A stretch of DNA of 11,895 bases, taken from an uncultured Clostridia bacterium (GTDB taxonomy: Bacteria; Bacillota; Clostridia; Oscillospirales; Acutalibacteraceae). Of this stretch, positions 1-8,179 are shown one piece after another; the stretch's first letter is position 1, and every line of letters begins with the position of its first letter. The stretch lies in the NCBI GenBank assembly GCA_937880805.1, contig CALGRR010000092.1, forward strand, positions 1-11,895, written 5' to 3'. A program made the position numbers and the translations under genes. A model generated the notes under the pieces. It saw only the letters and a list, made by a program, of their open reading frames with translations, was not told the DNA's origin and ran no database searches.

Positions 1-2528
1 ATTGCTATTACTACTATGAGAATGAAAATCCTGTAGCAGCAGATAAATACATTCTTGATACTGACCGCACATTTACTATCGGTGAAGCTCCCAGCCAGGG
101 CGGCACAGTTGTTCTTCCCAAGGCAATCTTCGTTGAAAACGACGGAACAGAAATTTCGAGCAACGAATATGAAGAGGGTGCTGCAGTAGTTATTCCCGCA
201 GCGGTTGAAAATCAGATCGGCTGGGCAAACGTTGCAACAGGTGCAGTTGTTGAAAGCCTTGATGGCTACACAATGCCCGCAAGAACAGTAACCTTCCAGA
301 GAGTTCTTTCAACAGATGAGTTTGACATCACTCTTGATGCAGACGGTGCAGAGTTTGAAACTCTTCCCGAAGGCGTTACAGATAACGGTGACGGCACACT
401 CACAATTAAGGCCGGTATCGGCGAAAAAGTAAGCCTTGACAACATCACAGCAGAAAAGACCGGTTACACCGGCAAGTGGAATCCTGCTGAAATTACTCTT
501 GACAACATCAAGGGTGCAAAAGCAAAAGTTGAATGGACAGCAAAGACATATAACCTTAAGTTCTATGCAACAAAGGGCGATGAAGCATCAGTTGTAAATG
601 TTGAGGCAACATATGACGAATACGTAGAAGCTCCCACAGTTACAAAGGACGGTTTCAATTTCGTAGAGTGGAAGTCCGTAGAGGACGACAGCACTGCTGA
701 TTTTGAAGAGCCCTACACAGTTGACGGCGATTCAGCTTATTATGCAACATGGTCAGAATGCGATTCATCAATCAAGTTTATGGCTATGGATTATGCAACA
801 GGCGAATGGAAAGAATATAAGTCCTTCCACGGCAACAAGGGTGAAGCTCTTGCAAAGAACGAGCTTGCTGCAATGATTAATTATATCAAGGCAAATCCCG
901 AAGCACTCGGCTGGGACGGAGAGTTTGATATTACAAATTCACTTGCATTCTCATCAGAAATCGGTGCAGGCTACTTTGCAGCGAAGGATCTTACCTATGA
1001 CGGTGAGTCAACATACTATATCAACACCAAGGTTAAGTTTAATGTTGAGTGGAACATCCCCGTATTTGACGAAGAAGCAAATGATTACGGCACAGAAGTT
1101 AAGACTGAAACAGCAACCGTAACATCAGGCTTCAACACATTAACAGCAACAACAACACTCGCAACCGATAAGTATGCACCTATTGAAGGCTTTGCTCTTA
1201 AAGCTTGGAACACAGCAGATGGTGCAGCTGCTGCAAACTGGACAGAAGCAAACAAGGGTGTTACATTCACTCTTAATGCAAAAGACGGTGCAAATCAGTC
1301 TTACACAGCAGTTTACGGTGCAGCCGAATACAAGGTAACATTTGCAATCGGCGACGTAATCAACAGCATTTATACACTTACAACTACTGTTTCTGTAGGC
1401 GATACTCTTGACCTTAAGGGTGCAAAGATTATTGATGCACACGGCAACGAAAAGGAACTTCCCGAGGTTGGAACTGTTATCACAGGTGAGGTTTCAGGCA
1501 GAGCAGGTTATAAGCTTACCGGCTGGAGAAGCGGTTCAGCAGATGTTGCTCTTCCCGCAGAAATAACTCTTGAATTCGTAAGAAATTATGTTAAGAACGG
1601 TGTTCTTGCATTGACCGCAGTTTGGGAAGCACAGGCTTACGATGCAACATTTGAATATGTTGATGCAAACGGAAATAAGGTTACATTCACAGTTTCCGGT
1701 CTTACAGTAGGCACACTCTTTGAGAAGTTTGCTCCCAACGCAGAAAAGATTGCAGAAATCAACGCAGCAGCTCCCGAGGGTAAGGTGTTTGACTATTGGG
1801 AGAATGAGGGTGCCATGGTTGCAGGCGGCAGAACATTCACAGCTGCTTACAGACCCGTATTCTACAATGCATATATCGACTACGGCAACGGCAAACTCGA
1901 TGCAGAAGGCAAGATTATATACGAAGAAAGACTCGGCTGCGAAGCATACGGTGCTGATGCATGGAGAGACGGTGCTGAGGATAATGACCCCGGTATTGCT
2001 CATACAGTAGTTAAAGGCACATCATGGGATAAGAACAATATGCCCGGCGAGAATTATCTGCCCACAGGCTGGGAAGTTTACTATCTTGATAAGAATGCAA
2101 GCCTTGATGATGAAACAACCTGGAAGCCCGGCATCAACAGCGAAGGCACAGGAGAAGTTAAGTCTGACCTTGTGTTCAGAGCAACCTGGAAGCAGTATAA
2201 TGAATTCTTCTTCAGAGTAATGGATACATCAAACAAGACATACTGTGCTCTTGGTAAGAACTTCAAGATGTACTATTACAGCAACGGCAGATCAGCTGAT
2301 AAGGAAGATGCAGTTCTTAACACAACTGAAAGCACAATCATCGTATTCTTCAAGCCTGTTCTTGAGAACTTTGTAATCAAAGAGTTCTTCAATAAGGATA
2401 TGTGGAGCCAGGTTTGTCTGAGATTCGATCCCATTGCACTTCCCAAGAGTATGTTTACCGTTGCAGGTATGACAGGTCTCTTCAGAGCAGCTTTTGATGC
2501 GATTGTAAATGCTATCAAGGGCGTATAA
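1..2528 (+). CDS. InlB B-repeat (Listeria-Bacteroides type) surface protein, 5' partial
   Basis: The reading frame is open from base 3 to the TAA at 2526-2528 (841 codons visible). The first in-frame ATG (273) is internal: it has no ribosome binding site and the frame continues unbroken upstream, so the true start is outside the window. Seen: a tandem series of beta-rich modules, each ending in an aromatic signature such as YYATW, YTAVY, LTAVW, FTAAY or FRATW. They end near visible residues 250, 438, 541, 616 and 729, with a partial earlier module ending YTMPARTVTF near 97. This is the pattern of Flg_new/InlB B repeats, which form extended stalks on secreted or wall-bound proteins. The last ~110 residues are not repeat-like and run through several aromatic-rich segments to a short helical end (residues ~820-841). 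No LPXTG motif and no terminal membrane helix is present, so attachment must be through the missing N-terminus or non-covalent, or the protein is released. The codon set is narrow (gca, ctt, gtt, aag), consistent with good expression. The ligand is unknown. Confidence 0.85.
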   Translation, partial: CYYYYENENPVAADKYILDTDRTFTIGEAPSQGGTVVLPKAIFVENDGTEISSNEYEEGAAVVIPAAVENQIGWANVATGAVVESLDGYTMPARTVTFQRVLSTDEFDITLDADGAEFETLPEGVTDNGDGTLTIKAGIGEKVSLDNITAEKTGYTGKWNPAEITLDNIKGAKAKVEWTAKTYNLKFYATKGDEASVVNVEATYDEYVEAPTVTKDGFNFVEWKSVEDDSTADFEEPYTVDGDSAYYATWSECDSSIKFMAMDYATGEWKEYKSFHGNKGEALAKNELAAMINYIKANPEALGWDGEFDITNSLAFSSEIGAGYFAAKDLTYDGESTYYINTKVKFNVEWNIPVFDEEANDYGTEVKTETATVTSGFNTLTATTTLATDKYAPIEGFALKAWNTADGAAAANWTEANKGVTFTLNAKDGANQSYTAVYGAAEYKVTFAIGDVINSIYTLTTTVSVGDTLDLKGAKIIDAHGNEKELPEVGTVITGEVSGRAGYKLTGWRSGSADVALPAEITLEFVRNYVKNGVLALTAVWEAQAYDATFEYVDANGNKVTFTVSGLTVGTLFEKFAPNAEKIAEINAAAPEGKVFDYWENEGAMVAGGRTFTAAYRPVFYNAYIDYGNGKLDAEGKIIYEERLGCEAYGADAWRDGAEDNDPGIAHTVVKGTSWDKNNMPGENYLPTGWEVYYLDKNASLDDETTWKPGINSEGTGEVKSDLVFRATWKQYNEFFFRVMDTSNKTYCALGKNFKMYYYSNGRSADKEDAVLNTTESTIIVFFKPVLENFVIKEFFNKDMWSQVCLRFDPIALPKSMFTVAGMTGLFRAAFDAIVNAIKGV

Positions 2529-2553
2529 TTAAAGGCAATACATTAAAATGATT

Positions 2554-2588
2554 TTCCCCCTTGCGTGAAAACGCAAGGGGGAATTTTT
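2554..2588 (+). terminator. Rho-independent terminator of the surface-protein gene
   Basis: A perfect 12-bp stem (2554-2565 with 2572-2583) closes a 6-base TGAAAA loop and is followed by TTTTT at 2584-2588. It begins 25 bases after the surface-protein stop. The T-tract lies only on the plus-strand side. In the opposite direction the stem is followed by AAUCAUUUU, so it should work poorly for the converging ATPase gene, whose stop codon (complement of 2587-2589) overlaps the T-tract. Confidence 0.9.
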
Positions 2589-5214
2589 ATGTTTTATTCT
2601 TGCTGAAAATAATTTTTCCCGCTTCACCGGCAAGAAGCGGTATGGAGGAAAGAAAGAATACTGTTATCCATTGAATGCCCGAAAGCGGAACAACACCGAA
2701 TAACGATGCGAGTCCGGGAATAACAACAACCGCACATTGCATTGCAGAGCACACAACAACGGCAATGTTCATTATTTTGTTTGAGAATAAACCTATTTTA
2801 TATAAAGGAAAAGATGACCTCATATTCAGTGCCTGAGAAATCTCGCAGAAGCTGAGGGTGCAGAATGCCATTGTTCTGCCGAGGGCAAGTCTGTTTTCAG
2901 AAGGAAAAACGAGGCTCCCCAATGAAAAGGCAAGAATAGTGAGAATTCCAACAAGCAAGCCCTCAAGAGTTATATCAAGCCATAAGCCGTCAGAGAAAAA
3001 TCCCTTTGAGGGTGAAATCGGTTTTCTTTTCATTATGTCTTTTTCGGGCTTTTCGGTGCCTAATGCCATAGCGGGAAGGGAGTCTGTAACAAGGTTTACC
3101 CATAAAAGCTGAATAGGAACAAGAGGGGCGGGAAAACCTAGAAGAGAAGATGCGAAAACAGAAAGAATTTCTCCGATGTTGGTGCTGAGCAAGAAGTGAA
3201 CGGCTTTTTTTATGTTATCAAAAATGCCTCTGCCCTGCTCCACTGCTTTAACGATAGTTGCAAAATTATCATCAGTCAGAATCATATCGGCAGCATTTTT
3301 TGCAACATCCGTTCCGCTTTTTCCCATTGCACAGCCAATATCGGCGGCTTTGAGTGCTGGTGCATCGTTAACTCCGTCGCCCGTCATTGCCACAATTTCT
3401 CCCCGTGCACGGAAAGCCTTCACTATTCTTACCTTGTGCTCGGGAGTCACTCTTGCAAATACCCTGCAATCAGCCACCGCAGATTGCAAAGCGGCATCAT
3501 CGAGCAAATCAAGTTCTTTTCCGTTCATTGCTTTGCAGCCCTTTTCAATAATTCCAAGCTTTTCGGCAACGGCGCAGGCTGTGACGATATGGTCGCCCGT
3601 AATCATAACGGGAGTTATTCCCGCTTTTTTGCAAACCGCAACCGCTTTTGCCGCCTCGGGTCTGGGCGGGTCGGTCATTCCTATAAGCCCAAGAAAAACA
3701 AGATTTTCTTCATCGGCATCAAGGCTGCCGTCTGCCTCACGGTATGCAACTGCGATAACTCTCAGTGCATCGCGTGCCATTGATTCGTTGAGTGACAACA
3801 CAGATGAACGGATTTTTTCGGTTATGGGCGAAATTCTGCCTGAAACGGAATAAGAATTACACTTTGGCAAAACTGCATCGGGAGCCCCTTTGACAAAAAG
3901 AATATGTTTATTGTTATGCGTATTCAAAGTGGACATCAGCTTTCTTTCACCGCTGAAAGGGGTTTCGCTGATTCGGGGATATGCTTCGTCAATTTTGCTC
4001 TTTTTTTCTCCGCAGGAATGTGCGGCGGCAACTATTGCAGTTTCGGTGGGGTCGCCTGAAAAAGTTGTTTTTCTGCCGTTTTCAATAACAGAGGTGTTGT
4101 TGCAAATGCTTGCATAAACAAGTATGTTTTTCCCTTCGTTGCTGTTAAATGAAACATCACCGAGAGCATTTTTGAGGCTTGTAACCGTCATTTTATTTTG
4201 CGTGAGAGTGCCCGTTTTGTCTGAACAGATAACGGTTGCGGTGCCGAGTGTTTCAACTGCGGGCAGATGCCGTATTATTGCTTTGTTTTTCGACATAAGC
4301 TGAACGCCTAAAGAGAGAATAACCGTTACTGTTGCAGGCAGACCTTCGGGAATGGCGGCAACCGCAAGGCTGACGGAAAGCATAAACGAAGAAAGAATTC
4401 CGCTTTGGCGGATTATTCCGAGAATAAAAACGAGGGCACAGATGCCGAGCGATGCAACGGCAAGAGCTTTGCCAACCTTTGCGAGCCTTATCTGAAGCGG
4501 AGTTTGCGGAGATTCTTCGTTTGAAAGAAGATTTGCGATTTTGCCCACCTGGGTGTTCATTCCCGTTTCTGTTATGATTGCGGTGCAGTTTCCCGCAGAT
4601 ACGGTTGTTGATGAGAAAACAGTGTTTTTTCTGTCTGCAAGGGCACAGCTTTTATCGCAGAAGGCGGCTGCATCCTTTTCGCTCGGAACGGATTCACCCG
4701 TCAGGGAGCTTTCCTGAGTTTTGAGGGAGTTGGACTCTATAAGCCGTGCATCTGCGGGAACAAGGTCGCCGCTTTTAAGCTTTATAATATCTCCCGGAAC
4801 AAGAAGAGAGGCATCAATACGGCTGAGCTTACCCGAACGGATAACATTTGCGGTGGGGGCAGACATCTTTTTTAGTGCTTCAAGGGCTTTTTCTGCTTTT
4901 CGTTCCTGAAAAACTCCTATTGCCGCGTTGATAACAACAATCAGCAGAATAACGATGGGCTCAACAAAATTTCTGCTGCCTTCAATAAGGCTTGTTGCAA
5001 ATGAAATAATGCAGGAAATAAAAAGTATGATAACGCAAAAATCCTTGAATTGCAGTAAAAACTGTTTTATAACTGAATTCTGTTTTTTCCCTTTTAAAAC
5101 ATTTTCTCCGTGTTCGGCAAGAAGCTTTTTGGCTCTTTGTTCGGATAAGCCTTTTTTCAGGTCGCTGTTAAGTAACGATGCGGTTTCTTCCGCTGTGCGG
5201 GAATGCCAATTCAT
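2587..5214 (-). CDS. Calcium-transporting P-type ATPase (P2A, SERCA/PMCA-like)
   Basis: Predicted ATP-driven exporter of Ca2+ from the cytoplasm, located in the cell membrane; 875 residues, normal for bacterial P2 ATPases. Seen: actuator motif TGES (172-175), phosphorylation motif DKTGTLT with Asp332, nucleotide-domain KGAP (442-445), and hinge TGDGVND (611-617). About ten hydrophobic segments follow the family layout: two near 60-101, two near 248-303 and six between 667 and 866. The transport residues match SERCA: PEGLP in M4 (Glu290), NIGE in M5 (Asn679, Glu682), NLVTD in M6 (Asn707, Thr710, Asp711) and Glu791 in M8 within EISQALN. An N-terminal cation-ATPase domain is present (HSRTAEE, residues 4-10). 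The start has GGAGG at 5221-5225, 6 bases before the ATG. The gene lies downstream of the AbrB-like gene, separated by a terminator, and I see no clear promoter of its own in 5215-5262; low-level read-through is possible. Calcium rather than Na+ or K+ is inferred from the residue match. Confidence 0.93.
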   Translation of the reverse strand: MNWHSRTAEETASLLNSDLKKGLSEQRAKKLLAEHGENVLKGKKQNSVIKQFLLQFKDFCVIILFISCIISFATSLIEGSRNFVEPIVILLIVVINAAIGVFQERKAEKALEALKKMSAPTANVIRSGKLSRIDASLLVPGDIIKLKSGDLVPADARLIESNSLKTQESSLTGESVPSEKDAAAFCDKSCALADRKNTVFSSTTVSAGNCTAIITETGMNTQVGKIANLLSNEESPQTPLQIRLAKVGKALAVASLGICALVFILGIIRQSGILSSFMLSVSLAVAAIPEGLPATVTVILSLGVQLMSKNKAIIRHLPAVETLGTATVICSDKTGTLTQNKMTVTSLKNALGDVSFNSNEGKNILVYASICNNTSVIENGRKTTFSGDPTETAIVAAAHSCGEKKSKIDEAYPRISETPFSGERKLMSTLNTHNNKHILFVKGAPDAVLPKCNSYSVSGRISPITEKIRSSVLSLNESMARDALRVIAVAYREADGSLDADEENLVFLGLIGMTDPPRPEAAKAVAVCKKAGITPVMITGDHIVTACAVAEKLGIIEKGCKAMNGKELDLLDDAALQSAVADCRVFARVTPEHKVRIVKAFRARGEIVAMTGDGVNDAPALKAADIGCAMGKSGTDVAKNAADMILTDDNFATIVKAVEQGRGIFDNIKKAVHFLLSTNIGEILSVFASSLLGFPAPLVPIQLLWVNLVTDSLPAMALGTEKPEKDIMKRKPISPSKGFFSDGLWLDITLEGLLVGILTILAFSLGSLVFPSENRLALGRTMAFCTLSFCEISQALNMRSSFPLYKIGLFSNKIMNIAVVVCSAMQCAVVVIPGLASLFGVVPLSGIQWITVFFLSSIPLLAGEAGKIIFSKNKT

Positions 5215-5262
5215 TTTTTTCCTCCGTTTGATGTTTTTAATTAAATATATTCACCGTTAAAC

Positions 5263-5300
5263 AAAAAAATCCCACGGCAACATAAGTTACCGTGGGATTT
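5263..5300 (-). terminator. Rho-independent terminator after the AbrB-like gene
   Basis: Read on the minus strand, a 15-bp stem with one mismatch (arms 5267-5281 and 5286-5300, loop of four) runs into seven T residues (complement of 5263-5269). It starts 10 bases after the stop of the AbrB-like gene and lies 49 bases before the ATPase start. It should end transcripts of the regulator and any read-through from metY. Confidence 0.9.
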
Positions 5301-5310
5301 GGAATTTTAA

Positions 5311-5553
5311 TTATTCGGCTTTGAGTTTTTCAAGGCAGGCTTTGCAAACATATTTGCCCTCAAATTCAACAAGCTCGCTTTCGGATTTGCAGAATATACA
5401 ATCTGAAATTGCTTTTTTGCAGATGATTTGCTTGCCGTCTGAAAACATTTCAATTCTGCTGCCGGGTTCAAGAAGACCTAACTCCTTGCGAAGCTGCATA
5501 GGAATAACAACTCTTCCCACACCGTCTATTTCACGAACGAATCCTGAAAACAT
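5311..5553 (-). CDS. AbrB/SpoVT-type transcriptional regulator with C-terminal Cys4 cluster
   Basis: An 80-residue protein. Residues 1-48 form a SpoVT_AbrB swapped-hairpin DNA-binding domain; GRVVIP (13-18) and the following QLRKELGL (20-27) are the family hallmark. Proteins with this domain bind AT-rich promoter DNA as dimers or tetramers and act as transition-state regulators. Residues 52-73 carry C-x2-C, 14 residues, then C-x2-C (Cys52, 55, 70, 73), a spacing typical of a small zinc ribbon. B. subtilis AbrB has a different C-terminal multimerisation domain instead. Zinc binding is inferred. The start is supported by AAGGAGG 7 bases upstream (5561-5567). The gene has its own sigma-A promoter (5584-5612) and terminator (5263-5300), so it is a monocistronic unit, although metY transcripts could read into it. 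Its targets cannot be deduced from this window. A small palindrome over its own -35 box makes autoregulation plausible. Confidence 0.9.
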   Translation of the reverse strand: MFSGFVREIDGVGRVVIPMQLRKELGLLEPGSRIEMFSDGKQIICKKAISDCIFCKSESELVEFEGKYVCKACLEKLKAE

Positions 5554-5583
5554 ACCTTTTCCTCCTTGTTGAAACTATAATTA

Positions 5584-5612
5584 TTTATAGCACATTTTCG
5601 ACATTTTGTCAA
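5584..5612 (-). promoter_or_regulatory. Sigma-A promoter of the AbrB-like gene, with possible operator
   Basis: On the minus strand there is a perfect -35 TTGACA (5607-5612), a 17-base spacer and a -10 TATAAA (5584-5589, 5 of 6 consensus). The start codon is 30 bases downstream of the -10. The palindrome GACA-TTT-TGTC (5600-5610) overlaps the -35 box, and ACATTTT occurs twice in tandem (5592-5607 region), so this is a candidate binding site for AbrB-type autoregulation. The promoter match is seen directly; the operator is inference. Confidence 0.8.
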
Positions 5613-5659
5613 CATAAAATTGCCGAAAATTGGAAATTAAAGGTATAAAATGGTATATT

Positions 5660-6940
5660 TTATCTCTGCGAAGCTTCAAGTGCCTGGGCAACATCTTCGA
5701 TAATATCGTCAACGTGCTCAATGCCTACCGAAAGACGGATAAGGTCTTCATAAATGCCGCAGTTAAGGAGCTCCTGTGCGGTGAGCTGGCGGTGGGTTGT
5801 GCTTGCGGGGTGGAGGCAGCAGGTGCGTGCATCAGCAACGTGAGTTGCGATTTCGGCAACCTTGAGGCTGTCCATAAATTTGGTTGCAGCATCTCTGCCG
5901 CCCTTTATGCGGAATGAGATAACACCGCTTGTGCCGTCAGGCATATATTTCTGTGCAAGCTCATAGCCCTTGCTGCCCTTCATTCCGGGGTAGGTAACCT
6001 CAAGAGCGCAGCCGCTGTCTCTTATATATTCGGCAACCTTGAGTGCGTTTGAACAGTGACGCTCAATTCTCAAGGGAAGAGTTTCAAGGCCGAGATTAAG
6101 AAGGAATGCGTTGAAGGGTGAGGGGATTGAGCCGAGGTCACGCATAAGCTGTGCCATACATTTTGTTATATAAGCGGCGTTGCCGAAACGCTCGGTATAT
6201 GTGATGCCGTGATATGAATCGTCGGGGGTTGTGAGTCCGGGGAATTTATCGTTCTGTGTCCAGTCAAATTTGCCGCCGTCGATAACAACGCCGCCAACGC
6301 TTGTTGCGTGACCATCCATATATTTGGTTGTTGAGTGAATAACAATATCCGCACCAAGCTCAAAGGGGCGGCAGTTAACGGGGGTGGGGAAGGTGTTATC
6401 AACAATAAGGGGAACGCCGTGGGAATGGGCAGCATTTGCAAACTTTTCAAAATCAAGCACTTCAAGTGCGGGGTTTGAAAGTGACTCTGCGAAAACAGCC
6501 TTGGTGTTGGGTCTGAAAGCGGCGTTAAGCTCTTCTTCCGTTGCCTGAGGGCTTACGAAGGTGAAATCAATGCCGAGCTTTCTCATTGTAACATTGAAGA
6601 GATTGAATGTGCCGCCATAGATTGTTGATGCACTTACAACGTGGTCGCCTGCACCTGCAATATTGAAAATCGAATAGAAGGATGCTGCCTGACCCGATGA
6701 GGTGAGCATTGCACCAACGCCGCCTTCAAGGTCTGCAATTTTAGCGGCAACGGCATCATTAGTGGGGTTTGCAAGGCGGGTATAGAAATAACCCGAAGCT
6801 TCAAGGTCGAAAAGCTGACCCATTTCAACGCTGGAATCATATTTAAAGGTTGTGCTCTGTGAGATGGGAACCTGACGGGGTTCGCCGTTTTTGGGTGAAT
6901 ATCCGCTGAGGATACATTTTGTGTTTATACGGTATGCCAT
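5660..6940 (-). CDS. metY: O-acetylhomoserine sulfhydrylase (aminocarboxypropyltransferase)
   Basis: A PLP enzyme of the Cys/Met metabolism family that replaces the acetyl group of O-acetyl-L-homoserine with sulfide to give homocysteine (direct sulfhydrylation route to methionine); cytoplasmic, usually a tetramer. Seen: 426 residues, the usual MetY length; YTR (Tyr53, Arg55), SSGQAA phosphate-binding turn (81-86), Tyr108 stacking on PLP, VDN with Asp181, Schiff-base Lys206 in STTKYMDGH, and Arg402 in RLSVG for the substrate carboxylate. The insertion at about 223-262, containing GGKFDW and the YTERFG segment, separates MetY from the shorter MetB/MetZ/MetC enzymes. GGAGG (6949-6953) lies 8 bases before the ATG and sits inside the end of the upstream gene; the gap to that gene's stop is only 3 bases, so the two are cotranscribed and probably translationally coupled. 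No metA/metX is in the window. No strong terminator follows (only an AT-only hairpin near 5646-5664). Confidence 0.95.
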   Translation of the reverse strand: MAYRINTKCILSGYSPKNGEPRQVPISQSTTFKYDSSVEMGQLFDLEASGYFYTRLANPTNDAVAAKIADLEGGVGAMLTSSGQAASFYSIFNIAGAGDHVVSASTIYGGTFNLFNVTMRKLGIDFTFVSPQATEEELNAAFRPNTKAVFAESLSNPALEVLDFEKFANAAHSHGVPLIVDNTFPTPVNCRPFELGADIVIHSTTKYMDGHATSVGGVVIDGGKFDWTQNDKFPGLTTPDDSYHGITYTERFGNAAYITKCMAQLMRDLGSIPSPFNAFLLNLGLETLPLRIERHCSNALKVAEYIRDSGCALEVTYPGMKGSKGYELAQKYMPDGTSGVISFRIKGGRDAATKFMDSLKVAEIATHVADARTCCLHPASTTHRQLTAQELLNCGIYEDLIRLSVGIEHVDDIIEDVAQALEASQR

Positions 6941-6943
6941 TTT

Positions 6944-8155
6944 TTATGCCTCCAAAAATTCTTTCATTAAAGTGTGACCTACTGCAACGAAATCGCCCGT
7001 TGCTTCGGCTGTTTTTTCATTTATTGTTTCAACGCCTTCAGTTTCGCCGTTCTTATGATAAATCATAAAGGGAACGGGGTCGCTTGCGTGAGTCTGTGTA
7101 ACAATGGGAGTGGGGTGGTCGGGAAGAATCATAATCTTATAATCTTCGCCGCAGCCGTTAAGATAATCAAGAATTATCGGCAGAACTCTTTCATCAATCA
7201 GCTCAATCGCTCTTATCTTGTTTTCGGGCTCATTTCTGTGACCGCACTCATCGGGAGCTTCAATATGGATATAAACAAGGTCTTTGCCGTTTTTCCATTC
7301 TTCAACAGCAGCATTTGCCTTGCCTTCAAAGTTTGTGTCGATATATCCCGTTGCACCCTCAACCTCGGGCACGCCCATTCCTGCACAGATTGCAATGCCT
7401 TTCAGCAGGTCAACGGCAGAAACTATGCTGCCCCTAACTCCGTAGGTTTCTTCAAAGTTTGCAAGAGCAGGCTTGCTGCCCTCGCCCCAGAGCCAGATTG
7501 AATTTGCGGGCGATTTGCCCTCGGCAATTCTTTTTTTGTTTACGGGATGGTCTTTGAGCAGATTATAGCTCTCTTTCATCATAGAAATAAGCTTTTCTGC
7601 GTTGGGTGAGGTTGAAAGATATTCGCCCACTACTCTGCCCGAAATATCGTGCGGAGGAGTCATTTTGCCCAAATCCGTTGTGCCGTGCTTGCAGATAAGG
7701 CAGTGGCGGTAGCTTACACCGTTATAGAAGGTGAATTCATCGTTGCCGAAATGCTCCTGAACTGTTTTTATGATTTCGGCAGCCTCCGCAGAAGAAATAT
7801 CGCCTGCGGAATAATCCACCATAGTTTTGTCTTCATAGTTTTCTTCATCGCTGAGAGTAACAATGTTGCAGCGAAGAGCAACATCATCATCTGCCATTTT
7901 AACGCCGATGCTTACTGCTTCAAGGGGAGAACGGCCCGTGTAGCAAACCTTGGGGTCATAGCCGAGAACGCTTAAGTTTGCAACATCGCTGCCGGGCTTC
8001 AGACCCTCTGCAACGGTTTTAACAAGACCCACTCTGCCTTTTTTTGCAAGTGAATCAAAAAGCGGTTTTTTTGCAAGCTCCATAGGAGTTTTGCCGCCGA
8101 GTGCGGGAACGGGATAATCCGCCATTCCGTCATAAAGCACTACTGCATATTTCAT
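6944..8155 (-). CDS. apgM: ApgM-type cofactor-independent phosphoglycerate mutase / proposed homoserine kinase
   Basis: A 403-residue member of the alkaline-phosphatase superfamily, archaeal-type 2,3-bisphosphoglycerate-independent phosphoglycerate mutase branch. Such enzymes interconvert 2- and 3-phosphoglycerate through a phosphoserine. Part of the family (TIGR02535) has been annotated as a proposed homoserine kinase from gene context. Seen: metal and catalytic residues Asp9 in LYDG, Ser56 in GSDVAN, the DECGH motif (Asp302, His306), PDHPTP (Asp346, His347) and His356 in THASDP. All ligands are present, so it should be active. The start has AAAGGA at 8165-8170, 9 bases upstream. The dcd stop is 24 bases upstream and metY follows after 3 bases. 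Adjacency to metY, which uses a homoserine derivative, favours a role in homoserine/threonine metabolism over glycolysis, but sequence alone does not decide between them. Confidence 0.85.
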   Translation of the reverse strand: MKYAVVLYDGMADYPVPALGGKTPMELAKKPLFDSLAKKGRVGLVKTVAEGLKPGSDVANLSVLGYDPKVCYTGRSPLEAVSIGVKMADDDVALRCNIVTLSDEENYEDKTMVDYSAGDISSAEAAEIIKTVQEHFGNDEFTFYNGVSYRHCLICKHGTTDLGKMTPPHDISGRVVGEYLSTSPNAEKLISMMKESYNLLKDHPVNKKRIAEGKSPANSIWLWGEGSKPALANFEETYGVRGSIVSAVDLLKGIAICAGMGVPEVEGATGYIDTNFEGKANAAVEEWKNGKDLVYIHIEAPDECGHRNEPENKIRAIELIDERVLPIILDYLNGCGEDYKIMILPDHPTPIVTQTHASDPVPFMIYHKNGETEGVETINEKTAEATGDFVAVGHTLMKEFLEA

Positions 8156-8179
8156 ATATCATCATCCTTTCGGAATTGT

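Noticed and set aside
1140..2003. Long cysteine-rich minus-strand frames inside the surface-protein gene (1140-1442 and 1536-2003)
   Set aside because: They are antisense shadows created by the strong codon bias (gca/tgc) of the real gene; they have no ribosome binding sites.
273..2528. ATG at 273 as the real start of the surface protein
   Set aside because: The frame is open to the window edge, the upstream residues are of the same repeat type, and no Shine-Dalgarno sequence precedes this ATG.
5646..5664. AT-only inverted repeat (ATAAAAT/ATTTTAT) at the metY stop as a terminator
   Set aside because: The stem is made only of A-T pairs, is short and is not followed by a clean T-tract, so it is too weak to call.
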